A stretch of DNA of 59,385 nucleotides from Bog-159 sp049511415 (GTDB lineage: Bacteria > Acidobacteriota > Terriglobia > Bryobacterales > Bryobacteraceae). Position numbers and translations under genes: made by a program. Position 1 is the stretch's first letter, and each line of letters starts with the position of its first letter. Shown here one piece after another: positions 50,786 to 58,336 of the stretch. The DNA lies in NCBI GenBank assembly GCA_049511415.1, contig JBEKYC010000053.1, positions 1-59,385 of the forward strand, in the 5' to 3' direction. The notes beneath the pieces are model-generated. The model was not told the DNA's origin. It worked only from the letters and a program-made list of their open reading frames with translations, and did not search any database.

Positions 50786-51520
50786 ATGAAAGTAGCCGTG
50801 ATTCTGCCCGCCGCGGGTTTGGGAACCCGCATGGGACGTACTTCCGCCGAAAAGGCCGGAACCAGCCGGAAGCAGTTCATGCTGCTTGATGGCGCACCAA
50901 TCCTGCTGCACTCCGTTCGTAAGTTTGCCGCCGCGCCGCGGGTCGACGAGATCGTGGTGGCGGTCCGGCAGGAAGATGTGGAGTGGGTCGCGGATCTGCT
51001 GCGGCGCGAAGTCCGCGGCAAGCCGGTACGGGTGGTGGAAGGCGGTAATTCGCGCCAGCAATCGGTGGAAAACGCGCTGCGCGCGCTCCCGCCCGATACC
51101 GGCCTGGTAGCCGTGCACGATGCGGTGCGCCCGTTCATCGACCTGGAGACCATCGACAAGGTGATCGCGGAAGCCGAGGAGACCGGCGCCGCCATCGTGG
51201 GCATCGTGCCGGTGGACACGGTCAAGCAGGTGGCCCGCGCGCAAACGAACAAGGCGAAGATTCGCGCCACGCTACCGCGCGAAAAGCTGGTGTTGGCGCA
51301 AACTCCCCAGGTTTTCCGATATGACCTGCTGGTGCGAGCCTTCGCCGCCGCGCAAACGGACAGTTTCATCGGCACCGACGAATCGAGCCTGGTGGAGCGG
51401 CTGGAAGTGGAGGTCAGCGTGGTGCTAGGCAGCGATCGTAACATCAAGATTACCAAGCCCAGCGATATGGATCTGGCGCGCCTGTTTCTGGAAGAAGAGA
51501 CCGCGCCGCGCGAGCTATGA
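50786..51520 (+). CDS. ispD: 2-C-methyl-D-erythritol 4-phosphate cytidylyltransferase
   Basis: This 244-residue enzyme of the MEP isoprenoid pathway joins CTP and MEP. The nucleotide-binding loop is LPAAGLGTRMG, and later motifs include VVEGGNSRQQSVENAL, VAVHDAVRPFI and TPQVFRYDLL. Length is normal. The stop overlaps the ispF start (ATGA), so the two are coupled. Start ATG 50786 lies 18 bp after the PIN/TRAM gene. Confidence 0.96.
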   Translation: MKVAVILPAAGLGTRMGRTSAEKAGTSRKQFMLLDGAPILLHSVRKFAAAPRVDEIVVAVRQEDVEWVADLLRREVRGKPVRVVEGGNSRQQSVENALRALPPDTGLVAVHDAVRPFIDLETIDKVIAEAEETGAAIVGIVPVDTVKQVARAQTNKAKIRATLPREKLVLAQTPQVFRYDLLVRAFAAAQTDSFIGTDESSLVERLEVEVSVVLGSDRNIKITKPSDMDLARLFLEEETAPREL

Positions 51521-51999
51521 CCGAAGTCCGCACGGGCCTTGGCTGGGACGTCCATCGACTGACCCGCCATCGCCCGCTGATTCTGGGCGGAGTCACCATC
51601 GCCTCCGACTTCGGGCTGGAAGGCCATTCCGACGCCGACGTATTGAGCCACGCCATCACCGACGCCATCCTGGGAGCCGCGGCTCTGGGCGATATCGGCA
51701 TGCACTTCCCGGATACCGATCCGCGCTGGCAGGGCGCCGGCAGCTTGCGGTTTCTGGCGCATGCCCGCGATCTGGTGCGCGCCCGCGGCTACCGCATCGT
51801 GAACGTGGATTCCACGGTCATTCTGGAGCGGCCCAAACTCAAAGACTATCGCGATGCCATCCGGCGGCAACTGGCGGCGACGCTGGAACTGGAAATCGAT
51901 CGCGTTTCGGTTAAATTCAAGACTGCCGAAAAAGTGGGGTCCGTGGGAGAAGGCGAGTCGGCCGAAGCGGAAGCGGTGGTCACACTCGACCGTGCTTGA
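51517..51999 (+). CDS. ispF: 2-C-methyl-D-erythritol 2,4-cyclodiphosphate synthase
   Basis: This 160-residue enzyme forms the cyclodiphosphate in the MEP pathway. The zinc ligands sit in GWDVHRL (Asp/His) and GHSDADVLSHAITDA (His); DIGMHFPDTDPRW and TAEKVGSVGEGE complete the signature. ATGA overlap with ispD. The last 20 bp overlap the 3' end of the convergent sigma-factor gene. Confidence 0.96.
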   Translation: MTEVRTGLGWDVHRLTRHRPLILGGVTIASDFGLEGHSDADVLSHAITDAILGAAALGDIGMHFPDTDPRWQGAGSLRFLAHARDLVRARGYRIVNVDSTVILERPKLKDYRDAIRRQLAATLELEIDRVSVKFKTAEKVGSVGEGESAEAEAVVTLDRA

Positions 52000-52576
52000 A
52001 GCGCGGCGCGTAACCGCGTGACTCGCAGATTTTGCGGAAGTTACACTTGGCGCGATGCTGCAAAACGCGCAGGTAATCCTGGGTGATGCGGAATTCTTCG
52101 CAAAGCTTGGCTTTGTCCATCTCTTCCAGAAAAATAGCCCGCAGGATCTGCTGATCTTTGGGCGAGAGCACGCTCATGACCTCCTCGATCGTGCCCCGGA
52201 GGTCCGCATTCACCAGCTCGGCGTCCATATCCACTTTAGAATCAATGGGTTCCTCGGCATGATCGTCCCATGGTTCGTAGCGCAGTTCCGACCGGTAGTG
52301 TTCCTGGATCACGTGATCGCAGACGGTGTTAACGAAGGCTCCCAGCTTTTCCGGCTTCCGGATGCCGGCACCCTCCCGCAGGATCTGCAGCACGCGCAGG
52401 AGAGTCGTTTGCAGCACGTCATCGATCAGATCCGGGACGCGCAAACGCACACGCAGCTTCAGGTGAAGCACGTCGCTGAAGTAGGAGGCGAATCGGTCTC
52501 CGGCGGCGGAATCCCCTTCCTTCAGGCGCTGTACAAATTCGCCGTCGAATGTTTGGAACTGCAAGGCGATGAGCAT
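51980..52576 (-). CDS. ECF-like RNA polymerase sigma factor
   Basis: This 198-residue protein has sigma region 2 (residues 40-100: LRVRLRVPDLIDDVLQTTLLRVLQIL, KLGAFVNTVCDHVIQEHYR) and region 4 (about 135-185: LSPKDQQILRAIFLEEMDKAKLCEEFRIT, then LRVLQHRAKCNFRK). The linker is rich in acidic residues (DDHAEEPIDSKVDMDAE). No anti-sigma factor is adjacent. The C-terminal residues are encoded in the overlap with ispF and may not be conserved. A TAATAT box is 8 nt before the ATG. Confidence 0.82.
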   Translation of the reverse strand: MLIALQFQTFDGEFVQRLKEGDSAAGDRFASYFSDVLHLKLRVRLRVPDLIDDVLQTTLLRVLQILREGAGIRKPEKLGAFVNTVCDHVIQEHYRSELRYEPWDDHAEEPIDSKVDMDAELVNADLRGTIEEVMSVLSPKDQQILRAIFLEEMDKAKLCEEFRITQDYLRVLQHRAKCNFRKICESRGYAPRFKHGRV

Positions 52577-52584
52577 ACCATGTT

Positions 52585-52590
52585 ATATTA
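52585..52590 (-). promoter_or_regulatory. Candidate -10 box (TAATAT), leaderless arrangement
   Basis: On the minus strand TAATAT lies 8 nt before the sigma-factor ATG at 52576. Confidence 0.35.
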
Positions 52591-52656
52591 GGAGCAACCC
52601 CGAAGAGAAGGGGACCAAGAAGTATTTAATACAGGGTCCAATCTGTTCGACGCGGC

Positions 52657-52683
52657 CCAGGCGGGGCGGGTAGCCCCGCCTGG
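52657..52683. repeat. Perfect 11-bp-stem hairpin
   Basis: CCAGGCGGGGC and GCCCCGCCTGG flank a 5-base loop (GGGTA). It lies between the divergently oriented 5' end of the sigma-factor gene and the 3' end of the fucosidase gene. No U-tract follows on either side. The stem is too perfect for chance in a 216-bp spacer and looks like a dispersed palindromic element or a strong RNA structure in the sigma-factor upstream region. Confidence 0.7.
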
Positions 52684-52792
52684 CACGCTCCTTTAATCTG
52701 TCCCTTAAATAGTATTAGCGTGAAATGCGGCAAAAACGGGTCATGTTTTTTGCAGCCGGGTGATTTTTTGTGCTTCAGAAGCGCGCGGGTCT

Positions 52793-54292
52793 CTATGAGA
52801 ACGTGATTTTCAGCGTGACAGCGTGCTCGGATGGCTGCACCCCAGGCATGGGCACTGCCAAGCCGCCGGGGCCTTGTCGCCAATGCATGGATCCCCTGTA
52901 GCCCAGCAATTCCACCGATTCCACCGGCTGGGTGACGGATTTGAGGTGCACTTCATCCGGCGGCTCGCCCATTACGAAAGCGTATAACTTACCGCCTTTG
53001 GTGGTGAAACGGATATCCTCCGCGGTGAGATCCTTGCGGCCGCCTTCGTTGAACGCGGCGTCCGGCTTCACCTGCGTGCCAGGGCCTTCGCCAAACACCT
53101 TCCACGGGCGTGTGCCGTGGATGCCTTCCGCGTTCACCGCCATCCAATCCGTGATCTCCGCCAGGATACGCTGCTCGTCGGCGTCCAGTTCGCCTGAATT
53201 AGGCAGCGGGAAGTTCAGCAGCAGGTTGCCGTTGCGGCTGACGATATCACAGAGCATATCGATCACGGTCTTGGGCGATTTGTAGTGCTGCCCGCGACGG
53301 TAATGCCAGTCGCCGACACAAGTGTCGGTCTGCCAGGCGGTCGGCCAGATTTTGTCCACGATACCGCGCTCGACGTCCAGGACGCACGTACCCACGTCAC
53401 AGTCTTCGCGCCGCTTGCTGGTGTAGACCGCTTCCACTTTGCCGCCGTGGCGGCGCGCGCTTTCGTTGTAATGATGCGATACCAGCCGCAGGCCGTATTC
53501 TTCAAACGGCAGGGCGCCATCGGTATAGAGCAGGTCGGGCTGGTATTGGTCGACCAGATCGGAAATGCGCGCCAACCAGTGCTGCCGCCACGATTCCGGA
53601 ATGCCGTCCGGCCCCCACTGCAACTCACCCTGGGCGAACGGCGCGCAGGCCGCTTCGTGATACAGGTCTGCGAATGCCGGATCCTGGCCATCGTATGCGA
53701 CGCCTGCCCGCGGTCCGGTCTTATCCGCGGCATGGCTTACCGCGAACCATTTATAGCTGATCCACAGGTGCTCGCTGACGCCGAATTTCAATCCTTCGCG
53801 CAGCGCCGCCTGCCGAAAGGCGCCCACGATATCCTTCTTGGGGCCCATATTGACCGAATTCCAGCGAGTGTGCCGGGAGTTCCACAGATCGAAGTTGTCA
53901 TGATGCACGCCCATACTGACGAAGTACTTGGCGCCGGCTGTCTTGTAGAGGCCGACCAGGTGGTCCGGGTCGAACCGGTCGCCCTTCCACGTGGGAATTA
54001 CGTCCTTGAAGCCGAAGCGGCTGGGGTGCCCGTAGGTGGCGAGGTGGTATTTATACTGCTCGCTACCCTGCATATACATGTTGCGGGCATACCAGTCGCC
54101 GTGCTCGGCAGCCGATTGCGGACCCCAATGCGCCCAGATGCCGAACTTGGCATCCTGGAACCATTCGGGAATTTGATAGTCTTTCAGAGATTCGCGGGTG
54201 GGTTTGAAGGGGCCGTCGGAGGATCGGGCCAGCCGGGGCGCGGCAAGGCTTCCCACCAAAACGCCAAGCGCGCTTCTTCGCGTGAGCCGCAT
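52793..54292 (-). CDS. Alpha-L-fucosidase, GH29, Tat-type signal
   Basis: This 499-residue enzyme starts with LTRRSALGVLVGS, a twin-arginine signal. The GH29 barrel follows: WFQDAKFGIWAHWGPQS, YFVSMGVHHDNFDLW, GVSEHLWISY, and the nucleophile Asp258 in LLYTDGALPF. A C-terminal beta domain spans about 400-499. GH29 enzymes release alpha-L-fucose from glycans. The acid/base residue cannot be fixed by eye. It is 12 bp downstream of tatA, apparently in one transcript. Confidence 0.88.
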   Translation of the reverse strand: MRLTRRSALGVLVGSLAAPRLARSSDGPFKPTRESLKDYQIPEWFQDAKFGIWAHWGPQSAAEHGDWYARNMYMQGSEQYKYHLATYGHPSRFGFKDVIPTWKGDRFDPDHLVGLYKTAGAKYFVSMGVHHDNFDLWNSRHTRWNSVNMGPKKDIVGAFRQAALREGLKFGVSEHLWISYKWFAVSHAADKTGPRAGVAYDGQDPAFADLYHEAACAPFAQGELQWGPDGIPESWRQHWLARISDLVDQYQPDLLYTDGALPFEEYGLRLVSHHYNESARRHGGKVEAVYTSKRREDCDVGTCVLDVERGIVDKIWPTAWQTDTCVGDWHYRRGQHYKSPKTVIDMLCDIVSRNGNLLLNFPLPNSGELDADEQRILAEITDWMAVNAEGIHGTRPWKVFGEGPGTQVKPDAAFNEGGRKDLTAEDIRFTTKGGKLYAFVMGEPPDEVHLKSVTQPVESVELLGYRGSMHWRQGPGGLAVPMPGVQPSEHAVTLKITFS

Positions 54293-54304
54293 GTGCCGGA
54301 GCGG

Positions 54305-54481
54305 TTAGTCTTTGGGCGGCGCGGCTTCGTCGGAGTTGACGCTTTTCAGCGAATCCTTAAAGCTACGGATGCCTTGCGCCAGACCTTTGCCGAGCTCGGG
54401 CAATTTCGAGGGCCCGAAAAACAGCAGGGCGATCGCCAGAATCACCAGCAGGTGTCTCGGTTGGAGCAGATCTTCAATCAT
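54305..54481 (-). CDS. tatA: Twin-arginine translocase subunit TatA/TatE
   Basis: This 58-residue protein has one membrane helix (residues 10-26, HLLVILAIALLFFGPSKLPEL), the FGPSKLPELGKGLAQGIRSFK hinge and amphipathic helix typical of TatA/E, and a short acidic tail. The ATG at 54481 is preferred to 54508 because AAAGGA lies 6 nt before it. TatB and TatC are not in the window. The next gene downstream is the Tat-signal fucosidase. Confidence 0.92.
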   Translation of the reverse strand: MIEDLLQPRHLLVILAIALLFFGPSKLPELGKGLAQGIRSFKDSLKSVNSDEAAPPKD

Positions 54482-54543
54482 GATTGTCCTTTGACTAGAT
54501 GTTAGCACACCACATCAGCCACCACAGGCGAGGTTTCGGTCGA

Positions 54544-55524
54544 TCAGCGCGCGAAGTACCCGGTTTTGGCGCGGACTCTTAATCCCGCCTGGCGCGGCCG
54601 GATCACCACTTTTCGAAAGGAACCGTCCCGGGCAGGGTTGGTGGAGACGTAAGCCAATTCGTAAGTTGCGCGCAGTTCCTCTCCGATCTGGCGGAAGATG
54701 GCCCGCACGTCCCCCTCGCCGGCATCGAAATCCGCGCCGCCCGTATCGCGTGCGATGCGCTCCATCACCCGCATGCCATATTTGTTGCGCGCCGTCAGCT
54801 TGCCATGTTCCCGCTGGGTGTAGCGCATGGCGAAAACGCGCGTATCGGCGGCCTGGGCGGCCTCCGTGGCATCCAGCATATGGTGCGCGCTGGAGTTATC
54901 CTCGCCGTCGCTGAACACGACGAGCGCCCGGCGGCTGCCTTCCACGCCCGCCAGTTTTTCGGTTACGGCATAATGCAGGGCGTCGTAAAACGCGGTGCCC
55001 AGTTCGCGGTCTTCGACTGGACCCAGTTCCGGAAAATGACGATCGCCGTGGTCGAAGCGTTCGAGGGCGTGCATCAGATCGGGCGCGGACGGCGAGAAAT
55101 CGCTGACCAGGCGCAGATGGTTGCCGAAGCACAGCAGCAGGGCCCGATCGTGCGGCGCGAGCGCGTCCTGTAGAAATACCTGCAAATCACGGCGATGCCG
55201 CTTCAAGAAGTGTTCCTGGCTGCCGCTGACGTCCGCGATCAAGGCGAGCGATAGGGGCACATCCGAACTGCGCGCAAAGAACGCGATGCGCTGTGGAACG
55301 CCATCCTCGAGCACCTCGAAATCGCCCGCGCTAAGATCCGCCGATAGGACACCGGCGGCGTCGCGCACGGTGAAGGCCATGTTCACCAGGTTGACTTCGA
55401 CGCGGATGCGCGGCAAATCATCGGCGAGAGCAGCCGCGGCCAGCCAGAGTGTTAGAACCAATACCCGCACGCCATGCAGAATTACGAACCAACGCCGGGA
55501 GCGAATGCAAAAATCGGCTACCAT
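54544..55524 (-). CDS. Secreted VWFA-related acidobacterial protein, short form
   Basis: This 326-residue protein has a signal peptide (residues 15-35, ending AAAALA). The head VEVNLVNMAFTVRDAAG, LSAGDFEVLEDG precedes a von Willebrand A domain with the complete metal site: ALIADVSGSQE (DxSxS-like), a Thr in ELGTAFYDALH and Asp in VVFSDGEDNSS. The end YELAYVSTNPARDGSFRKV is the family signature. It differs from the larger paralogue at 45983 in keeping the metal site. Its role is unknown. The gene is divergent from marC; starts are 12 bp apart. Confidence 0.85.
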   Translation of the reverse strand: MVADFCIRSRRWFVILHGVRVLVLTLWLAAAALADDLPRIRVEVNLVNMAFTVRDAAGVLSADLSAGDFEVLEDGVPQRIAFFARSSDVPLSLALIADVSGSQEHFLKRHRRDLQVFLQDALAPHDRALLLCFGNHLRLVSDFSPSAPDLMHALERFDHGDRHFPELGPVEDRELGTAFYDALHYAVTEKLAGVEGSRRALVVFSDGEDNSSAHHMLDATEAAQAADTRVFAMRYTQREHGKLTARNKYGMRVMERIARDTGGADFDAGEGDVRAIFRQIGEELRATYELAYVSTNPARDGSFRKVVIRPRQAGLRVRAKTGYFAR

Positions 55525-55535
55525 GACGGAATCGG

Positions 55536-56189
55536 ATGCCTGAAGCGCTTTTGGATCTTCTGCAATTCGCTTTCGTGGCCCTGACGTCGGTATTCTTCCT
55601 GGTCGATCCGATCGCCGCCATCCCCACCTTCCTGGCGATGACCGCGGAGGATGAGCCGCCGCAGCGCCGCCATATGGCGAAGCGTGCCGCGTGGGCGTGC
55701 CTGGTGGTACTGAGCGCCTTCGCCGCCGCCGGAAAGTTGATCTTTCGGCTCTTTGGCATCACCCTGCCGGCCTTCAAGATCGCCGGCGGCGTGATCCTGC
55801 TTCTCATCGGTCTCGACATGCTCCGGGCGCGACGCTCACAGACCAAAGAGACGCCCAGCGAAGCCCAGGAAGGCGCCGGCAAGGAGGACATCGGCATTAT
55901 TCCGCTGGGTATTCCGATGCTGGCCGGCCCCGGCGCGATTTCGACCGTCATGGTGTTGATGAGCGGCATGCCGAGCTGGTGGTACGCGATCCCGGTCTTC
56001 GGCGCCATAGCGATCACGTCGCTGGCGTCGTACTGGGTACTGGCGGGCGCCGACCGGGTGCGCCTGCATTTGGGCGAGACCGGCATTCGCATCCTCACCC
56101 GCCTGATGGGCCTGATCCTGACCGCCATCGCCGTGCAATTCATGCTGAATGGACTCGGGGATGTGGGCCTTGTAAAACCGCCGCGTTGA
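55536..56189 (+). CDS. MarC family integral membrane protein
   Basis: This 217-residue protein has six membrane helices. Family motifs are FFLVDPIAAIPTFLAMT (residues 20-36), GITLPAFKIAGGVILLLIGLDML and PLGIPMLAGPGAISTVMVL. MarC/UPF0056 proteins have no settled function despite the name. The start at ATG 55536 is 12 bp from that of the divergent VWFA-related gene, so the two promoters must overlap the coding sequences. Confidence 0.88.
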   Translation: MPEALLDLLQFAFVALTSVFFLVDPIAAIPTFLAMTAEDEPPQRRHMAKRAAWACLVVLSAFAAAGKLIFRLFGITLPAFKIAGGVILLLIGLDMLRARRSQTKETPSEAQEGAGKEDIGIIPLGIPMLAGPGAISTVMVLMSGMPSWWYAIPVFGAIAITSLASYWVLAGADRVRLHLGETGIRILTRLMGLILTAIAVQFMLNGLGDVGLVKPPR

Positions 56190-56208
56190 GTGGTTACTAT
56201 GTTGTCTT

Positions 56209-57657
56209 ATGCGACGACGTGACTTTCTGGCGCTGGCGGGCGCTCTCCCGTGGGCGGCCGCGGAGGTGCCGGCTTCCAAAATGGCAGCCGATCCGCATCG
56301 GCCGCAGTACCACTTCCTGCCAGCCAAGAATTGGATGAATGATCCCAACGGCCCCATCTTCTGGCAGGGCAAGTATCACATGTTTTATCAGTACAACCCC
56401 AATGGCGCGTTTTGGGGCGATATGCACTGGGGACACGCCATCAGCGAAGACATGGTGCACTGGAAACATCTGCCGATGGCGCTGGCGCCTACGCCGGGCG
56501 GCCCGGACAAAGACGGCGTGTTCAGCGGCTGCGCCGTTATCGACAATGGCGTCCCCACGGTGGTCTACACGGGCGTGAATCCGGAGACGCAGTGCATCGC
56601 CACCAGCGGCGGCGATTTGACGCAATGGAAAAAATTCGCCGGCAATCCGGTGATCGCCGCGCCGCCCGCCGGGTTGGAGGTGACTGGCTTTCGGGATCCG
56701 GCCGTTTGGAAGGAAGGCGACTCCTGGATGATGGCGCTGGGGTCCGGCTTCCGGGGCAAAGGCGGCGCCGTGCTGCTGTACGAATCAAAGGACCTGCGGC
56801 GCTGGAACTACCTGCATCCGCTGTTCAATGGCCAGATGAAACCCGGCGCCAACGCCAAAGATCCCGTGGATAGCGGCGAAATGTGGGAGTGTCCGGATTT
56901 CTTTCCGCTGGGCGGCAAGCACCTGTTGGTGATCTCCACCGAGCGCGTGGTGAAGTACCTGCTGGGCCGGTACGAGGAGCGCCATTTCACGGCCGAGACC
57001 ATGGGAGGAGTGGACTTCGGCTCCTATTACGCCGCCCGCACCATGACCAACACCGGCGACCGGCGCATCCTATGGGGCTGGCTGACGGAAGGCCGCAGCG
57101 CCGATGCGCAGCGCGCGGCGGGTTGGAGCGGCGTGATGTCGCTGCCGCGGGAACTGAGATTGTACGGCCTGCAGGTGCAGATGCGTCCGGCGGCGGAGGT
57201 GGAAGCGCTACGCGGCAAGCATTTGGGCGCGGAGGCGGAGGGCGACTGCCTGGAGATTCGCGCGGACATCGATCCGGGTAGCGAGCCGCAAGCCGGGCTG
57301 AAGCTGCGGGCCGCGCCTGACGGCAGCGAGCAGACCCTGGTCTACGTGGATCGCGCCAAGCGGCTGATTTGCGTGGACCGCAGCCGATCGAGCACGAATC
57401 CCGCCGCCGACAAGAGCATGCAATCGGGACCGTTCCTGCTGGGCCGGGGCGAGCCGCTGCGCCTGCGCGTGTTTCTGGATGGCTCGGTGCTGGAGATCTT
57501 CGCCAACGACCGCTTCTGCCTCAGCGCGCGGATTTATCCGGAAGGCCCGCGCAGCACCGGGCTGGGGCTGTATTCGGCAGGGGGGACAGCCAAGATGGTT
57601 TCGTTTGAGGCTTGGCAGATGCGGCCGATTTCGCCGGATAGGCTGACGGGGGGTTAG
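56209..57657 (+). CDS. GH32 beta-fructosidase (levanase/invertase-like), Tat-type signal
   Basis: This 482-residue enzyme has a signal RRRDFLALAGALPWAAAE of the twin-arginine type. The five-bladed propeller carries the three GH32 acids: nucleophile Asp45 in WMNDPNG, Asp163 in FRDP, and acid/base Glu227 in WECPDFF. A C-terminal beta-sandwich follows (from about 335) with FLDGSVLEIFANDR, the usual fructan-binding domain signature. It hydrolyses terminal fructose from sucrose, inulin or levan. Monocistronic, 19 bp after marC. Confidence 0.92.
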   Translation: MRRRDFLALAGALPWAAAEVPASKMAADPHRPQYHFLPAKNWMNDPNGPIFWQGKYHMFYQYNPNGAFWGDMHWGHAISEDMVHWKHLPMALAPTPGGPDKDGVFSGCAVIDNGVPTVVYTGVNPETQCIATSGGDLTQWKKFAGNPVIAAPPAGLEVTGFRDPAVWKEGDSWMMALGSGFRGKGGAVLLYESKDLRRWNYLHPLFNGQMKPGANAKDPVDSGEMWECPDFFPLGGKHLLVISTERVVKYLLGRYEERHFTAETMGGVDFGSYYAARTMTNTGDRRILWGWLTEGRSADAQRAAGWSGVMSLPRELRLYGLQVQMRPAAEVEALRGKHLGAEAEGDCLEIRADIDPGSEPQAGLKLRAAPDGSEQTLVYVDRAKRLICVDRSRSSTNPAADKSMQSGPFLLGRGEPLRLRVFLDGSVLEIFANDRFCLSARIYPEGPRSTGLGLYSAGGTAKMVSFEAWQMRPISPDRLTGG

Positions 57658-57669
57658 GGGCCGTTAGAT

Positions 57670-57840
57670 ATGGGTATGAACTTGGCCTATCTTGCGGCGT
57701 TGGCCGCTCCGCCCGATGATGAGCCGGTTAGCGAGGGCGATGCGCAGGCTATCGAGCGAACAGGGACTGAAATTCTGGCCGGCAAGGTGGTTTCTCACGA
57801 AGAGATCCTGCGAGAATTTGGGATCGAATGCAGTTCATGA
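57670..57840 (+). CDS. Small antitoxin-like protein
   Basis: This 56-residue protein starts at ATG 57670, 12 bp after the GH32 stop. Its C-terminal half, IERTGTEILAGKVVSHEEILREFGI, matches the end of short antitoxins (type II) that pair with RelE/PIN toxins, in which a helix-rich segment with VxHEE(I/L)xREF is typical. No toxin follows on this strand, so it seems orphan. No ribosome-binding site is clear. Confidence 0.5.
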   Translation: MGMNLAYLAALAAPPDDEPVSEGDAQAIERTGTEILAGKVVSHEEILREFGIECSS

Positions 57841-57870
57841 CTCGGATGTGCAGCAAATAGGCTCATGAGA

Positions 57871-58179
57871 TCAGGGGATCTGGGCTTCCGCCATGATGCG
57901 GTCCCGAATGTATCGCAGGCTTTTTGGGGTCACTATATCGACGCTGACGCCGAGAAGATCCTGCAGGTCCAATCTCAATCCGATGAGATCGAGCAGGCTT
58001 CTGCCCTGATCGAACTCGACCAGAAAATCGACATCGCTGTCCTCGCGGTTGTCGCCCCGAGCCACGGAGCCGAAGATTCGTAAATTCCTCCCGCCGTGGG
58101 CCTCTGCCAAGCGGAGAATTTCCGTCCTGCGCTCGCGCCGCACTGTGGCCCGAGTAATCATTCCTCTATTCCGACCCAT
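57871..58179 (-). CDS. MNT-type nucleotidyltransferase, possible antitoxin
   Basis: This 102-residue protein has the minimal nucleotidyltransferase motif RIFGSVARGDNREDSDVDFLVEF (residues 34-56) with the paired Asp of the active site. Short MNT proteins are typically antitoxins of MntA-HepT pairs, which modify the HEPN toxin. No HEPN gene is visible next to it on either side. ATG 58179 has GAGGA about 9 nt upstream; ATG 58161 is an alternative. Convergent with the small antitoxin-like gene. Confidence 0.8.
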   Translation of the reverse strand: MGRNRGMITRATVRRERRTEILRLAEAHGGRNLRIFGSVARGDNREDSDVDFLVEFDQGRSLLDLIGLRLDLQDLLGVSVDIVTPKSLRYIRDRIMAEAQIP

Positions 58180-58336
58180 TTCGGAAGGTCCTCAAAACCC
58201 GGCGGTGCCGGAAACGTGGGCAGTGGGTCTATTTGAAAATGCCGCCTCTTGACAGTACGATAGGGGTGTGCATTCCCACCGCTCCTAAACCGCTATCGGA
58301 TTGCCACAGCCGCTTTAGCAGTGGTAGCCTGATGGC

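Noticed and set aside
53285..54505. 406-codon plus-strand frame opposite the fucosidase and tatA
   Set aside because: Shadow of the GH29 gene; no family similarity, spans two real genes.
58249..58277. TTGACA as a -35 for the last gene
   Set aside because: No -10-like hexamer at 16-18 bp; a single hexamer is weak evidence.
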